DNA from: Variovorax sp. ZS18.2.2
GTDB lineage: Bacteria > Pseudomonadota > Gammaproteobacteria > Burkholderiales > Burkholderiaceae_C
Assembly: GCF_024701975.1 (NCBI RefSeq)
Contig: NZ_JANLNM010000001.1
Coordinates: 682,001 to 746,000, forward strand
Length of the DNA stretch: 64,000 nt
Direction of reading: 5' to 3'
Shown: in pieces, positions 46,731-54,977 of the stretch
How the letters are laid out: every line of letters begins with the position of its first letter
How positions within the stretch are numbered: the stretch's first letter is position 1
Notes under the pieces: model-generated
What the model was told of the DNA's origin: nothing
Seen by the model: the letters and a program-made list of their open reading frames with translations, nothing else
Databases searched by the model: none
Made by a program: the position numbers and the translations under genes

Positions 46731-47405
46731 TCATTCTTCGTCGTCCGCCGAGAACGACAGCCGGTAGCCGAGGCCGCGCAGCGTCTGGATGTGGCTCTTG
46801 CCGAGCTTGCGGCGCAGGCGGCTGATGAAGACTTCGAGCGTGTTGCTGTCGGCCTCGTCGCCGAAGCCGTAGAGCGCATCGGCCAGGTTCTCGCGCGTGT
46901 GGATGCGCTCGGGGCGCGTGGCCATCACGCGCAGCAGGGCCCATTCCTTCTGGGTGAGCACGACGGGGCTGCCGTCCTTGCGCACGCGGTCGTGGGCCAG
47001 ATCGATCTCCAGCGTGCCGAACTGCAGCACGGGCGAGGTGTTGGCGCTGCGCCGCCGCTCGACCGCGCGCAGGCGGGCCAGCAGTTCCGCGGGGTCATAG
47101 GGCTTGATGAGGTAGTCGTCGGCACCCGCGTCCAGCCCGCGGATGCGGTCGGTGACCTGGTCGCGGGCCGTGAGCACGATGACGATGGGGGGCTCCCGCA
47201 GCGCGCGCACTTGCGGCAGCAGCGAGAGGCCGTCGCCGTCGCCCAGGTGCAGGTCGAGCAGCACCGCCGCGTACTGCACCGAGAGCAGGGCGCCGCGTGC
47301 ATCGGCGAGGCTGGGCGCCACATCGACGACAAAAGCCTTGGCGAGCAGATAGCTGCAAACGGCATCTGCCAAGGAAGTGTCATCTTCGACAAGCAATATG
47401 CGCAC
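46731..47405 (-). CDS. OmpR-family response regulator (QseB/PmrA-like)
   Basis: The 224-residue regulator has a receiver domain with acidic pocket EDD (residues 7-9), phosphorylated Asp51 (LLDLHLGDGDG), Thr in LTARD, and Lys in LIKPY, followed by an OmpR winged helix (about 125-220) with LTQKEWALLRVMA and TLEVFISRLRRKL. Its gene is divergent from the PAP2 genes across 144 bases in which TTCA repeats appear, the expected binding site for this class. It precedes its kinase gene by 22 bases. Confidence 0.92.
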   Translation of the reverse strand: MRILLVEDDTSLADAVCSYLLAKAFVVDVAPSLADARGALLSVQYAAVLLDLHLGDGDGLSLLPQVRALREPPIVIVLTARDQVTDRIRGLDAGADDYLIKPYDPAELLARLRAVERRRSANTSPVLQFGTLEIDLAHDRVRKDGSPVVLTQKEWALLRVMATRPERIHTRENLADALYGFGDEADSNTLEVFISRLRRKLGKSHIQTLRGLGYRLSFSADDEE

Positions 47406-47463
47406 GCGGTGTGTCTCTGAAAAAACACGAAGTCTAGCGCCCGCAGAGCGGCGGGAGGCCGCG

Positions 47464-47499
47464 TCAGGATTCGTTCAGGTCGCTTCAGACTGGGTTCAT
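47464..47499. promoter_or_regulatory. Tandem TTCAG repeats, candidate response-regulator site
   Basis: TCAG or TTCA elements recur at 47464, 47474, 47484 and 47495, ten or eleven bases apart, including TTCAGG and TTCAGA. OmpR-family regulators bind direct repeats with this spacing. The site lies between the regulator gene and the PAP2 gene and could control both. Confidence 0.5.
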
Positions 47500-47549
47500 T
47501 TCGCGAACGTAGGCTCGCGCCAGTTTTTGTCGAGGTCTGGTTTTTTTCA

Positions 47550-48275
47550 ATGACACGTACCGCGAATCTCCGTCCCGGAGTCCTGACCTTGCTCGCACTG
47601 GCCTTGTTGATGACGTGGGACGCCTCCGGCGGCGATCTCTGGCTGGCACGCATGGCCGGCACGCCGATGGGCTTTCCGTGGCGCGAGAACCCCTTCCTGG
47701 TCCATGTGATGCACGAAGGCGCCAGAAACCTGAGCTGGCTGCTGGTGATCGGCCTGTTCGCGGCCATTCGCTGGCCGATGGGCATCCTGCGCAAGCTCGC
47801 CACGCGGGAGCGGGTGCAACTGGCGTCGACCGTGCTGGCCTCGGTGCTGGCCATCAGCCTCATCAAGCATTTCAGCGACACCAGCTGCCCCTGGGACCTG
47901 AAGGAGTTCGGCGGCGTCGCACGCTACGTGTCGCACTGGTCGTGGGGCGTGAGCGATGGTGGGGCGGGCGGGTGCTTCCCGGCCGGCCACGCATCGGCCG
48001 CATTCGCCTACGTCGGCGGTTACTTTGTGCTGCGCCGGGTGTCCACCCGCGCGGCGTTCATCTGGTTGGGCACGGCGGCGGTCGCCGGCCTGGCGCTGGG
48101 GTTGTCGCAGCAGCTGCGCGGTGCCCATTACATGAGCCACACGCTCTGGACTGCCTGGGTCTGCTGGGCGGTCGGGTTTGCCATCGACGTGGCGGTGACG
48201 CGCCGCGATCCTCATCTGTCCGATCCGTCCGAGCTCTCCGACGCGGCCGCACCTCTTCACCATGCAAGCACTTGA
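47550..48275 (+). CDS. PAP2-family membrane phosphatase
   Basis: The 241-residue inner-membrane protein is of the PAP2 (LpxE/LpxF/PgpB-related) family with about six helices. The three phosphatase motifs are visible: KHFSDTSCPWD (an atypical first motif), GCFPAGHASAAF (around residues 140-151) and GLSQQLRGAHYMSHTLW with the catalytic His. The active site faces the periplasm, and the substrate is probably lipid A phosphate or undecaprenyl pyrophosphate. It overlaps the next PAP2 gene by 14 bp and is divergent from the two-component genes. Confidence 0.87.
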   Translation: MTRTANLRPGVLTLLALALLMTWDASGGDLWLARMAGTPMGFPWRENPFLVHVMHEGARNLSWLLVIGLFAAIRWPMGILRKLATRERVQLASTVLASVLAISLIKHFSDTSCPWDLKEFGGVARYVSHWSWGVSDGGAGGCFPAGHASAAFAYVGGYFVLRRVSTRAAFIWLGTAAVAGLALGLSQQLRGAHYMSHTLWTAWVCWAVGFAIDVAVTRRDPHLSDPSELSDAAAPLHHAST

Positions 48276-48831
48276 TTTCGCCCTGTTCGGATGGCTCAAC
48301 GCGGGCGCTTCGGCGTCGCTGTGGCTCATCGAGTTCGCCCGTTTCGCCTCGGAAGTGCTACCGACCCTGCTGGCCCTGACGATCATTGCGGGCGCGATGT
48401 TCGACAAGCGCTGGCGCTATGCGCTTTTCACAGCGCTGGTGAGCGTGCTGCTGACCTGGGTCGTGGTGAACGTGTTCCGCTCGGCCCTGCCGTTTCCGAG
48501 GCCCGCGTTCTACGGCCTGGGCATCCAGTGGGAGCCGCAGGGCATGCGGCCGGGCTTTCCGAGCCTGCATGCGGCCGGCACCTTCGCCGCCGCCTTCTCG
48601 CTGTGGTGCCTGCCGCACCGCGCACCCATTCTGGCGGCGCTCGTGGTGGCGGCGGTGGTGGCCTGGAGCCGCCTCTACCTGGGGCTGCACTTTCCCTCGG
48701 ACATTGCTGCGGCCGTGCTCCTGGGGGCGCTGGTGTCGATCATCGTCGAGCGCGGCGTGAGCCGTCCGCTGAGCCTCACCCTCGCGAGAATGCCGGCCCG
48801 CCGCAGGCGCGCACGCGCACGGCGCGCCTGA
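48262..48831 (+). CDS. Second PAP2-family membrane phosphatase
   Basis: The 189-residue protein is a compact PAP2 enzyme with about five helices. Motifs are RSALPFPRP (first), PSLHAAGTFA (second) and SRLYLGLHFPSDIAA (third), all intact and close to the undecaprenyl-pyrophosphatase/PgpB pattern. The C-terminus ends in an Arg-rich cytoplasmic tail. Its start lies inside the 3' end of the preceding PAP2 gene (14-bp overlap), so the two are cotranslated. A pair of differing PAP2 enzymes may act on different lipid phosphates. Confidence 0.87.
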   Translation: MQALDFALFGWLNAGASASLWLIEFARFASEVLPTLLALTIIAGAMFDKRWRYALFTALVSVLLTWVVVNVFRSALPFPRPAFYGLGIQWEPQGMRPGFPSLHAAGTFAAAFSLWCLPHRAPILAALVVAAVVAWSRLYLGLHFPSDIAAAVLLGALVSIIVERGVSRPLSLTLARMPARRRRARARRA

Positions 48832-48841
48832 GCATGGCGAG

Positions 48842-48882
48842 CCTGAACACGGCCTGAACACCGAGTTCAGGCTCCTTTCAGG
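48842..48882. promoter_or_regulatory. Paired CCTGAA/TTCAGG repeats upstream of eptA
   Basis: CCTGAA occurs at 48842 and 48853, and TTCAGG at 48866 and 48877: two pairs with 11-base spacing, the second pair reversed relative to the first. The inner pair also forms an eight-base stem, GCCTGAAC with GTTCAGGC. No T-run follows, so an operator is more likely than a terminator. The motif matches the repeats before the upstream PAP2 gene. Confidence 0.5.
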
Positions 48883-48903
48883 CAGCGTCCCTACAGTCGC
48901 TGC

Positions 48904-50664
48904 ATGTCTTTTTCGCGTATCGAGCCCGCACCCACGCATCGCGCCTCTTTTTCCTCGGCTTCCGAGGTGTCGGCGCCACACTTTTCCTCGGCGGGTGCGC
49001 TGTGGAAACGTCTCGACCAGTGGCTCGCGCGGCCGCGTTCCGCCGGGCTGGTCGTGCTCTGGCTCGGCCTCTACCTGGTGCTCGCCACCAACTGGCCGCT
49101 GTGGAACGAGTTGGCCCGCATCGGCGGGGCGCCGAGCACCTACCTGCCCACGATCGCGGCCATGAGCCTGCTCACGCTGTGCGGCACGGTGGCGATGCTG
49201 TCGCTCACCGCCTGGTCGCGCTGGCTGAAGCCGCTGTGGTTCGCGGTGGTCGTGCTGGCCGCGGTGGCGCAGCACTACATGCTGGAGTACCGCGTCGTCA
49301 TGGACCCGACCATGATGGCCAACGCGCTGCAGACCGATCCGAACGAAGCGCGCGACCTGCTGAGCTGGCGCATGGCCTTCAACGTGCTGATCGTTGCATT
49401 GCCCGCTGGGTTGCTGCTCTGGCGCGTGCGCATCGCGCCGATGCGCTTTTTCTCGAAGCTCTGGCGCAACGCGGCGCTGCTGCTGCTGGCTGTGGTGATG
49501 GCATTGGGCACGGCAGTGGCCATGAACCGGCAGCTCGCGCCGCTGATGCGCAACAACATCCACCTGCGCTACATGATGAACCCGATCGCGAGCCTCTACT
49601 CGACGGGTGCCGTGTTCATCAAGCCGATGTTCAAGCGCAGCGGCAAGCTGATTCCGATCACTGCCGGCACCTCGCTCGGCGCGAGCTATGCCGCGCAGGT
49701 GCGCCCGCCGATGTTCGTGGTGGTGGTGGGCGAAACCGCGCGTGCCGACCACTTCGCGCTGAACGGCTACGCACGCGACACCACGCCCGAGTTGGCCAAG
49801 CGCGACGTGCTGAGCTACCGCGACGTGCATTCCTGCGGCACCAATACGCTGGCCTCGGTGCCGTGCATGTTCTCGCCGCTGGGCAAGCAAGGCTACGAAT
49901 CGCGCAAGGACGACTACGAGAACCTCGTCGACGTGCTGCAGGCCTCGGGCCTGGCCGTGCTCTGGCTCGACAACCAGGCCGGCTGCAAGGACGTGTGCAC
50001 ACGCATCCCCAATGCATCGGCCTTCGACGGGCTCGATGCCGCCACGAAGAAAGCCTTGTGCGACGGCGACGAGTGCCTGGACGACGTGATGCTCAAGAAC
50101 CTCGACGCACGCATCGCCGCACTGCCGGCCGAGCGCCGCGCCAAGGGCGTGGTGCTGGTGATGCACCAGATGGGCAGCCACGGCCCGGCTTACTACAAGC
50201 GCTCGTCGCCCGACGTGAAGCGCTTCCTGCCCGAGTGCAAGACCAACGCGCTGGCCGAGTGCGGCCACAACGAGCTGATGAACGTCTACGACAACTCCAT
50301 CGCCGAGACCGACCGTTTTCTCGCCCGCACGATCGACTGGCTCCAGACCCAATCGAAGCAGTACGACCCGGGAATGCTGTACGTGAGCGACCACGGCGAA
50401 TCGCTCGGCGAGTACGGCCTGTTCCTGCATGGCGTGCCGTACAGCTTCGCGCCCGAGGCGCAGAAGCACGTGCCGATGGTCACCTGGTTCAGCGAAGGCA
50501 TGAGCGAGCGCCGCAAGCTCTCGCGCTCGTGCATGGAGGCGGGGCTCGATGCGCCGCTCACGCACGACAACCTCTATCACACGGTGCTGGGCGTGATGGA
50601 CGTGAACACGCCCACCTACAAGCCTGCGCTGGATGCGCTGGCGTCCTGCCGCGCGGAGGCCTGA
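48904..50664 (+). CDS. eptA: Lipid A phosphoethanolamine transferase
   Basis: The 586-residue enzyme is of the EptA/MCR family, which transfers phosphoethanolamine from phosphatidylethanolamine to lipid A phosphate on the periplasmic face. Five N-terminal helices (about residues 48-205) anchor a sulfatase-like domain. Zinc and catalytic residues visible are Glu277 (VVGETARADHF), nucleophile Thr315 (SCGTNTLASVPCMFS), and the late SDHGESLGE and FLHGVPY motifs. Conserved cysteines (CGT, PCMF, AGCKDVC) allow the usual disulfides. Position after the PAP2 genes and the response-regulator-like repeats supports a coordinated outer-membrane charge-remodelling function. Confidence 0.93.
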   Translation: MSFSRIEPAPTHRASFSSASEVSAPHFSSAGALWKRLDQWLARPRSAGLVVLWLGLYLVLATNWPLWNELARIGGAPSTYLPTIAAMSLLTLCGTVAMLSLTAWSRWLKPLWFAVVVLAAVAQHYMLEYRVVMDPTMMANALQTDPNEARDLLSWRMAFNVLIVALPAGLLLWRVRIAPMRFFSKLWRNAALLLLAVVMALGTAVAMNRQLAPLMRNNIHLRYMMNPIASLYSTGAVFIKPMFKRSGKLIPITAGTSLGASYAAQVRPPMFVVVVGETARADHFALNGYARDTTPELAKRDVLSYRDVHSCGTNTLASVPCMFSPLGKQGYESRKDDYENLVDVLQASGLAVLWLDNQAGCKDVCTRIPNASAFDGLDAATKKALCDGDECLDDVMLKNLDARIAALPAERRAKGVVLVMHQMGSHGPAYYKRSSPDVKRFLPECKTNALAECGHNELMNVYDNSIAETDRFLARTIDWLQTQSKQYDPGMLYVSDHGESLGEYGLFLHGVPYSFAPEAQKHVPMVTWFSEGMSERRKLSRSCMEAGLDAPLTHDNLYHTVLGVMDVNTPTYKPALDALASCRAEA

Positions 50665-50670
50665 AGGCCT

Positions 50671-51249
50671 TTACTGCTTCTTCTCGCGGGGCAGCCGGCC
50701 CATCAGGAAGAACTCGTTGTTCGGCTGCATGCCGCTGAAGCTCGCGAGCCGGTTGCTGAGGCCAAAGAAGGCGGTGATGGCCGCGATGTCCCAGATGTCC
50801 TCGTCATCGAAGCCGTGGGCGTGCAGCGGCGGAAAGTCGCTGTCGTCGATTTCGTGCGAGCGGTCGCAGACCTTCATCGCGAAGTCGAGCATCGCGCGCT
50901 GGCGCGGCGTGATGTCGGCCTTGCGGTAGTTCACCGCCACCTGGTCGGCCACCAGCGGTTTCTTCTCGTAGATGCGCAAGAGTGCGCCATGCGCCACCAC
51001 GCAGTAGAGGCACTGGTTGGCCGCGCTGGTGGTGGTGACGATCATCTCGCGGTCGCCCTTTGTGAGCGAGCCTTCTTCCTTGAGCATCAGCGCGTCGTGG
51101 TACGCGAAGAAAGCGCGCCACTCGGCCGGGCGTCGCGCAAGGCCGAACACGTTGGGCACGAAACCGGCCTTTTCCTGCACGGCGAGGATCGCGGTGCGGA
51201 TGTCTTCAGGCAGGTCTTTGAGCTCGGCGAGGGGGTAGCGGGCAGCCAT
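50671..51249 (-). CDS. AhpD-like peroxidase-related protein (carboxymuconolactone decarboxylase family)
   Basis: The 192-residue all-helical protein is of the carboxymuconolactone-decarboxylase/AhpD superfamily. The redox pair is Cys80 and Cys83, with His87, in NQCLYCVVAHG. The adjoining MIVTTTSAA is also typical. Such proteins reduce alkyl peroxides with a partner electron donor. ATG 51249 is used; the extension to 51336 is unsupported. It is convergent with eptA, only six bases apart. Confidence 0.86.
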   Translation of the reverse strand: MAARYPLAELKDLPEDIRTAILAVQEKAGFVPNVFGLARRPAEWRAFFAYHDALMLKEEGSLTKGDREMIVTTTSAANQCLYCVVAHGALLRIYEKKPLVADQVAVNYRKADITPRQRAMLDFAMKVCDRSHEIDDSDFPPLHAHGFDDEDIWDIAAITAFFGLSNRLASFSGMQPNNEFFLMGRLPREKKQ

Positions 51250-51307
51250 GGTTTGTCTCCTGGTGTTCGATGCCAGGATCATAGGCAGGTGCCCGCCGCC
51301 TGCGTAC

Positions 51308-52570
51308 CTACTTGAGCGCCTTGCCCTGCGTGGCACCCAGCGGCGTGTGCAGTTGCGAGGCCACCCACTGGCCGGTGTTGTCGTCGCGACCCTGCAGCAG
51401 GTAGCGCGTGTCGGGCTTGCCGTAGTTCTGCACCGCCAGCGCCGAGAACTTGCCGATGTCGGTCTTCGGATCGCGCAGGCGGTTGACGATCAGCACTTTC
51501 TTCGTGTCGGCGAAGTCGGCCATCATGTTCTGGTCGCCCTCGCTGTCGCCGGCAATGAAGCTGGGTCCGTAGCCGTATTTGCTGACCAGGAAGCGCTGGA
51601 TGTTCTTCGTCTTGCCGGGGCCCTGCGTCTGGTCGTAGCCGCGGCGGAACTCGGGCTGGATCACGCCGTTGGCGTCTCGCTCCAGCTCCATCGCGAGCAC
51701 GCGCTCGGGCGGGTTGTTGTAGCCGAAGGCGGGGTTCGACGAGATCTCCTTGATCACGTCGACGAACGAGGCCGAACACACCCACACATCGAAGCCCGCG
51801 TTGCGGAACGCGGCGTACAGCTCCTGCATCTCGGGTTGCAGCCTGAGGCCGTTCTTCCAGCTCACCGAGACCACGCCCGCCTGGCCCGGAAGGGCCGCCG
51901 GCGAGGTCCACTTCACCTTGGCGACCGGCTCCTTCAGCTGCCATGCCACGGTGTCGGCCGTGAGCTTGCGCACCTGCGCCTCGGTCATGCCGGCGAAGAG
52001 ATACGTGACCCAGGGGTAGGCCGTGTCGTGGTCGAAGGTGTCGCCGATGGCTTCGTAGAGATAGCGCACCTTGGTGGTGAAGGCGATGTAGTTCGGGTCG
52101 AGCTTCACCGCCGCCAGCGGCTGCTTGCCCTCGAGGGTGCTGCTGTTCTGGTAGAGCCAGGTGTAGCTGGCCACGATGTCGGGCACCACGAGGTCGATGT
52201 TGACCGGCTTGCCCGCGGCATTGTTGTATGCGGGCAGGAAGTCTTTCTTCGGGATGTTCTTGCGCAGCGCCACCTCGAGCTGTGCGGGTGTGGCACCGAA
52301 GGCGAGGTTCTCGAGCTGGTAGATGAGCGAGGCTTCCTCGATGTCGAGGAAGACGCTGGTGTTGTCCCAGTCGAACACCACGTACGGTGGCTTGGCGGCG
52401 TTGTAGCCGGGGCTGCCCTTGCCGAGGCTGGCGATCAGGCCTTCGATCTGGGCGCGATTGAAAGCGTCCCAGTGGGCAGGGGAGAGGCCCTTGGCGGGCG
52501 AGAGGCTGGCGCAGCCGGTGGCGACGAGCGCGGTGGCGAGCGGGGTGAGGAGGACGAGGCGGCGTTGCAT
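51308..52570 (-). CDS. HAD-superfamily lipoprotein phosphatase
   Basis: The 420-residue protein starts at ATG 52570, with a signal peptide and lipobox LVATGC (Cys20). The HAD nucleophile motif is VVFDWDNTSV (Asp67, Asp69). Later motifs include VWVCSASFVD for the second motif and IAGDSEGDQNMM for the acidic pair. The layout resembles phosphoserine-phosphatase-like HAD enzymes acting on a phosphorylated metabolite outside the inner membrane. The lipid anchor makes a periplasmic, membrane-tethered location likely. Substrate is unknown. It is separated by 58 bases from the AhpD-like gene. Confidence 0.85.
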   Translation of the reverse strand: MQRRLVLLTPLATALVATGCASLSPAKGLSPAHWDAFNRAQIEGLIASLGKGSPGYNAAKPPYVVFDWDNTSVFLDIEEASLIYQLENLAFGATPAQLEVALRKNIPKKDFLPAYNNAAGKPVNIDLVVPDIVASYTWLYQNSSTLEGKQPLAAVKLDPNYIAFTTKVRYLYEAIGDTFDHDTAYPWVTYLFAGMTEAQVRKLTADTVAWQLKEPVAKVKWTSPAALPGQAGVVSVSWKNGLRLQPEMQELYAAFRNAGFDVWVCSASFVDVIKEISSNPAFGYNNPPERVLAMELERDANGVIQPEFRRGYDQTQGPGKTKNIQRFLVSKYGYGPSFIAGDSEGDQNMMADFADTKKVLIVNRLRDPKTDIGKFSALAVQNYGKPDTRYLLQGRDDNTGQWVASQLHTPLGATQGKALK

Positions 52571-52691
52571 GCGTTCCCTGTTGTTGTGCGTTGTGGATGA
52601 GAGAAGGACGGAGCCTATGCAGCGCCCGTGACACTTCCGCATCGACCTACGCATCAGCCGTGCCAGGATGCCGACTTCGTATCATTCATGG

Positions 52692-53089
52692 ATGCTGTCC
52701 AACCAGACGCTCAATTTTCTCGATGCGCTCTGCCAAGCCTCGCACGAGGCATACCCCGAGGGGGCGCGTTGTGGACCTATGTCGAGGGCGCCAACCAGGC
52801 TCACTTCAAGTTTCGCGATCCGCGGCGAAGTCTTGCTGCCGGACCGCTGAGCGTCGAGCAGCTTGCAAAATGGCTTCAGTGGGCGCAAGGCGACAGAGCG
52901 GCCACTGCTACCGATGTGTCCATCGGCATGGCGAAGAGGCTGGTTGCACTTCTTGGCGAGGACCTTTTTCCGGACGAAGTACTTTGGTCGGTCGAGGACG
53001 CCGGCTCGGACATGCACGCCAACATCTACATGTCGCGCGCGTCTGACAATCGGTACTTCGCATTGGAGCTCTGGTGGTCTGAGGACTGA
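52692..53089 (+). pseudogene. Small protein gene with a probable -1 frameshift in a G run
   Basis: The N-terminal part is best read from ATG 52692 (or 52668): MLSNQTLNFLDALC..., a sensible amphipathic start leading to AYPEG. After the G-run at 52760-52764 the frame becomes nonsense, but the next frame over continues GALWTYVEG and stays coherent to the TGA at 53087-53089, ending ALELWWSED. Adding a single G would join them into a protein of about 132 residues. The frame that runs unbroken from GTG 52628 has an implausible N-terminus. I recognise no family. Either the gene is broken or the sequence carries a homopolymer error. Confidence 0.55.
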
Positions 53090-53095
53090 GAAGGT

Positions 53096-53461
53096 GTGAA
53101 CGAACATGACACGAACACTGCCGCCCCTTTCGTTGAACAGATGAACCCCGCGCTTCGCCACGCACTGCAGATCGGTTTTCGATCGGTTCTGGCCCTTTGC
53201 GTAGCCGTTGCCTTGCCCTTGGCTCATGTCGAATGGGGAGAGTCGTACCCGGGCGAGGGCCAGAAGGCTTTCGGAATGCTCCTGGTCTTCTATCTGATCG
53301 GCATGTGCGCCGCGTTTGTCTATTTCATCATTGGTACGGTGGCGCAGATACTCCTCCGGCGAAGACCGCCCAAGGCCTCGCTGATTCTTGATATTGGCCT
53401 TGCCATGCTGCTGGGCCTGGTGCTTGCATATGGCGGCATCACGGCCCACTACGTTGGCTGA
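53096..53461 (+). CDS. Small membrane protein, three helices
   Basis: The protein has about 121 residues from GTG 53096; ATG 53141 is an alternative. GAGAAGG precedes the GTG too closely to decide. Three transmembrane segments are apparent: SVLALCVAVALPLAHV (about 29-45), FGMLLVFYLIGMCAAFVYFI (59-78), and LDIGLAMLLGLVLAYGG (98-114). No domain is recognisable. It follows the frameshifted gene by six bases and probably shares its transcript. Confidence 0.6.
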   Translation: MNEHDTNTAAPFVEQMNPALRHALQIGFRSVLALCVAVALPLAHVEWGESYPGEGQKAFGMLLVFYLIGMCAAFVYFIIGTVAQILLRRRPPKASLILDIGLAMLLGLVLAYGGITAHYVG

Positions 53462-53574
53462 GCGGCAAGCATGATCACCATGCTGCATGGCGACACACGG
53501 CCTCGGCCAAGAACGGACGTTCGCTGTCGGTGCCGAATTCGCTCGGGAGCAATGACTCGTGAGAAGGGAAATCA

Positions 53575-54090
53575 ATGACAGGTGTCGAATTGCGTCAATT
53601 GGGAGGGCCAGATGCAGAGGCGTTCTCCGCCCTACGTCGTCTCGTCACCGCCGACGACCCAGTGCCGATGGGGTTGACCCTCGAGGAAGAGTTGAATCGC
53701 CCCATACAAGGATTTCGGGATCAACTTTCAGCTCCTATACCAAACGCTGCATTCGGTGTCTTCTTGGATGGACAGCTGCGAGCGTGCGCCGCTCTCGCCT
53801 GGACAAGCAGATTCTCATCATCGATGCACAAGGCGCTGCTCTGGGGATGCTTCGTTGAACCTGGCTTTCGTGGGCGAGGGCTGGGCAGGCAGGTTGTCAG
53901 CAGGGCTCTTGATCACGCGCGCCAAAACTCGGTTCGACGTGTCAATTTGACCGTGTTCCTACCTAACCAAGCGGCCGTGAATCTGTACGCATCTCTGGGG
54001 TTCCGGCCCTATGGACTGGAGCCGGAGGCTGTCTGTCTTGGAGGGAATTACCATGACGGTCAGCACATGACGCTTGCGCTCTCAGACTGA
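53575..54090 (+). CDS. GNAT-family acetyltransferase
   Basis: The 171-residue protein is a GCN5-related acetyltransferase. Domain features are the start VELRQLGGPD, core strand ALLWGCFVEPGFRGRGLGRQVV (acetyl-CoA loop RGRGLGR around residues 97-103) and closing VFLPNQAAVNLYASLGFRP. AAGGGA lies before the ATG. It is cytosolic with unknown target. It lies 113 bases after the membrane protein gene and is convergent with the NTF2-like gene. Confidence 0.82.
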   Translation: MTGVELRQLGGPDAEAFSALRRLVTADDPVPMGLTLEEELNRPIQGFRDQLSAPIPNAAFGVFLDGQLRACAALAWTSRFSSSMHKALLWGCFVEPGFRGRGLGRQVVSRALDHARQNSVRRVNLTVFLPNQAAVNLYASLGFRPYGLEPEAVCLGGNYHDGQHMTLALSD

Positions 54091-54125
54091 TTGGGGCCAG
54101 AAGCGTACACGCCATGAACGCCTAG

Positions 54126-54479
54126 TCAGGGTGTGGTGGAAGTCGCCATGGTGGCTTGCGTCATGACGGTGGCCCATGCACCGTCGATGCGTTTCCAAAC
54201 TTCCACTACCCATAGCCCGCCGCTGAAAAAGCGAGTGACTACAAGGTCGCCTTGCTGTTCGTGTTGCTCGCGTTCGCGCGGCGCATAAGGCCGTTGATTC
54301 TGCGTTTGAAGATTGCCGATTCGTTCGGCCCGAGACATGAACTGGCCGTTCTGCTGGACAGTCGTGAAGCCGCTCGCGGTGTACTTGCCCCACTGCGCCG
54401 AATCGACGGCATAGAAGGCTTCGTCTCTTGCACGCATGGCGGCTTGAAGGTCGGGAGGGAGCAGGGTTGTGCTGGTCAT
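54126..54479 (-). CDS. NTF2-like protein (SnoaL/DUF4440-like)
   Basis: The 117-residue protein starts at ATG 54479. It has the small cone-shaped NTF2 layout: AMRARDEAFYAVDSAQWGKYTASGFTTV (given as ends, about residues 15-42), then a central GQFMSRAERIGNL, and the closing VTRFFSGGLWVVEVWKRIDGAWATV. Such domains bind or turn over small ligands. No export signal is seen. Function cannot be assigned. It is divergent from the YCII gene by 141 bases. Confidence 0.68.
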   Translation of the reverse strand: MTSTTLLPPDLQAAMRARDEAFYAVDSAQWGKYTASGFTTVQQNGQFMSRAERIGNLQTQNQRPYAPREREQHEQQGDLVVTRFFSGGLWVVEVWKRIDGAWATVMTQATMATSTTP

Positions 54480-54620
54480 GGGAGCACTGTAGTGCCCTCG
54501 GCCGAGGTTGCCTGTGGGCCCCACGCTGCAGGAAGTGCGTCGGCTACAGTCGGCCGTGAGCCGGCATTTACAGCAGCGCCAGGACATCGAGCATGCTTAG
54601 CGCGGCAGAAGGGGATCCGA

Positions 54621-54923
54621 GTGAACGAATACATACTGCTGATGCATCAGGACGCTACCGACAGGGACGCCGCCGACGATCCGAAGCGGTGGGAACAGTA
54701 CCTGGCTCAGCTTCGCAGTACCGGGCATTTCGATGGCGGTAGTTCGATGGGACGTGGAGAGCTCTTCAGGAAAGATCAACCGAGCCAACCCGCCGGCAAT
54801 GATCTCGGAGGCTTCATCCGAATACGCGCGATCAGCCTCGAAAGCGCAAAGCAGTTTCTCGCGGGCAATCCTGTTTATGAGGCTGGCGGCACCGTGGAGA
54901 TTAGGGAGTTGCCGCGGACCTAG
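54621..54923 (+). CDS. YCII-related (YciI-like) protein
   Basis: A GTG at 54621 with AAGGGGAT six bases upstream begins a 100-residue protein. It has the YCII pattern: EYILLMHQDATDR at the N-terminus, WEQYLAQLRSTGHFDGGSSM and the C-terminal SLESAKQFLAGNPVYEAGGTVEIREL. The alpha-beta dimeric fold is often joined to other metabolic enzymes or to ECF sigma factors. A catalytic role is not known. The adjacent GST-like gene is convergent and starts about 0.7 kb away. Confidence 0.78.
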   Translation: MNEYILLMHQDATDRDAADDPKRWEQYLAQLRSTGHFDGGSSMGRGELFRKDQPSQPAGNDLGGFIRIRAISLESAKQFLAGNPVYEAGGTVEIRELPRT

Positions 54924-54977
54924 CTGGCCGGCAGAGCATTCGGTGGGCGCTTTGGGCTCGAAGCTCCGACATGCCGC

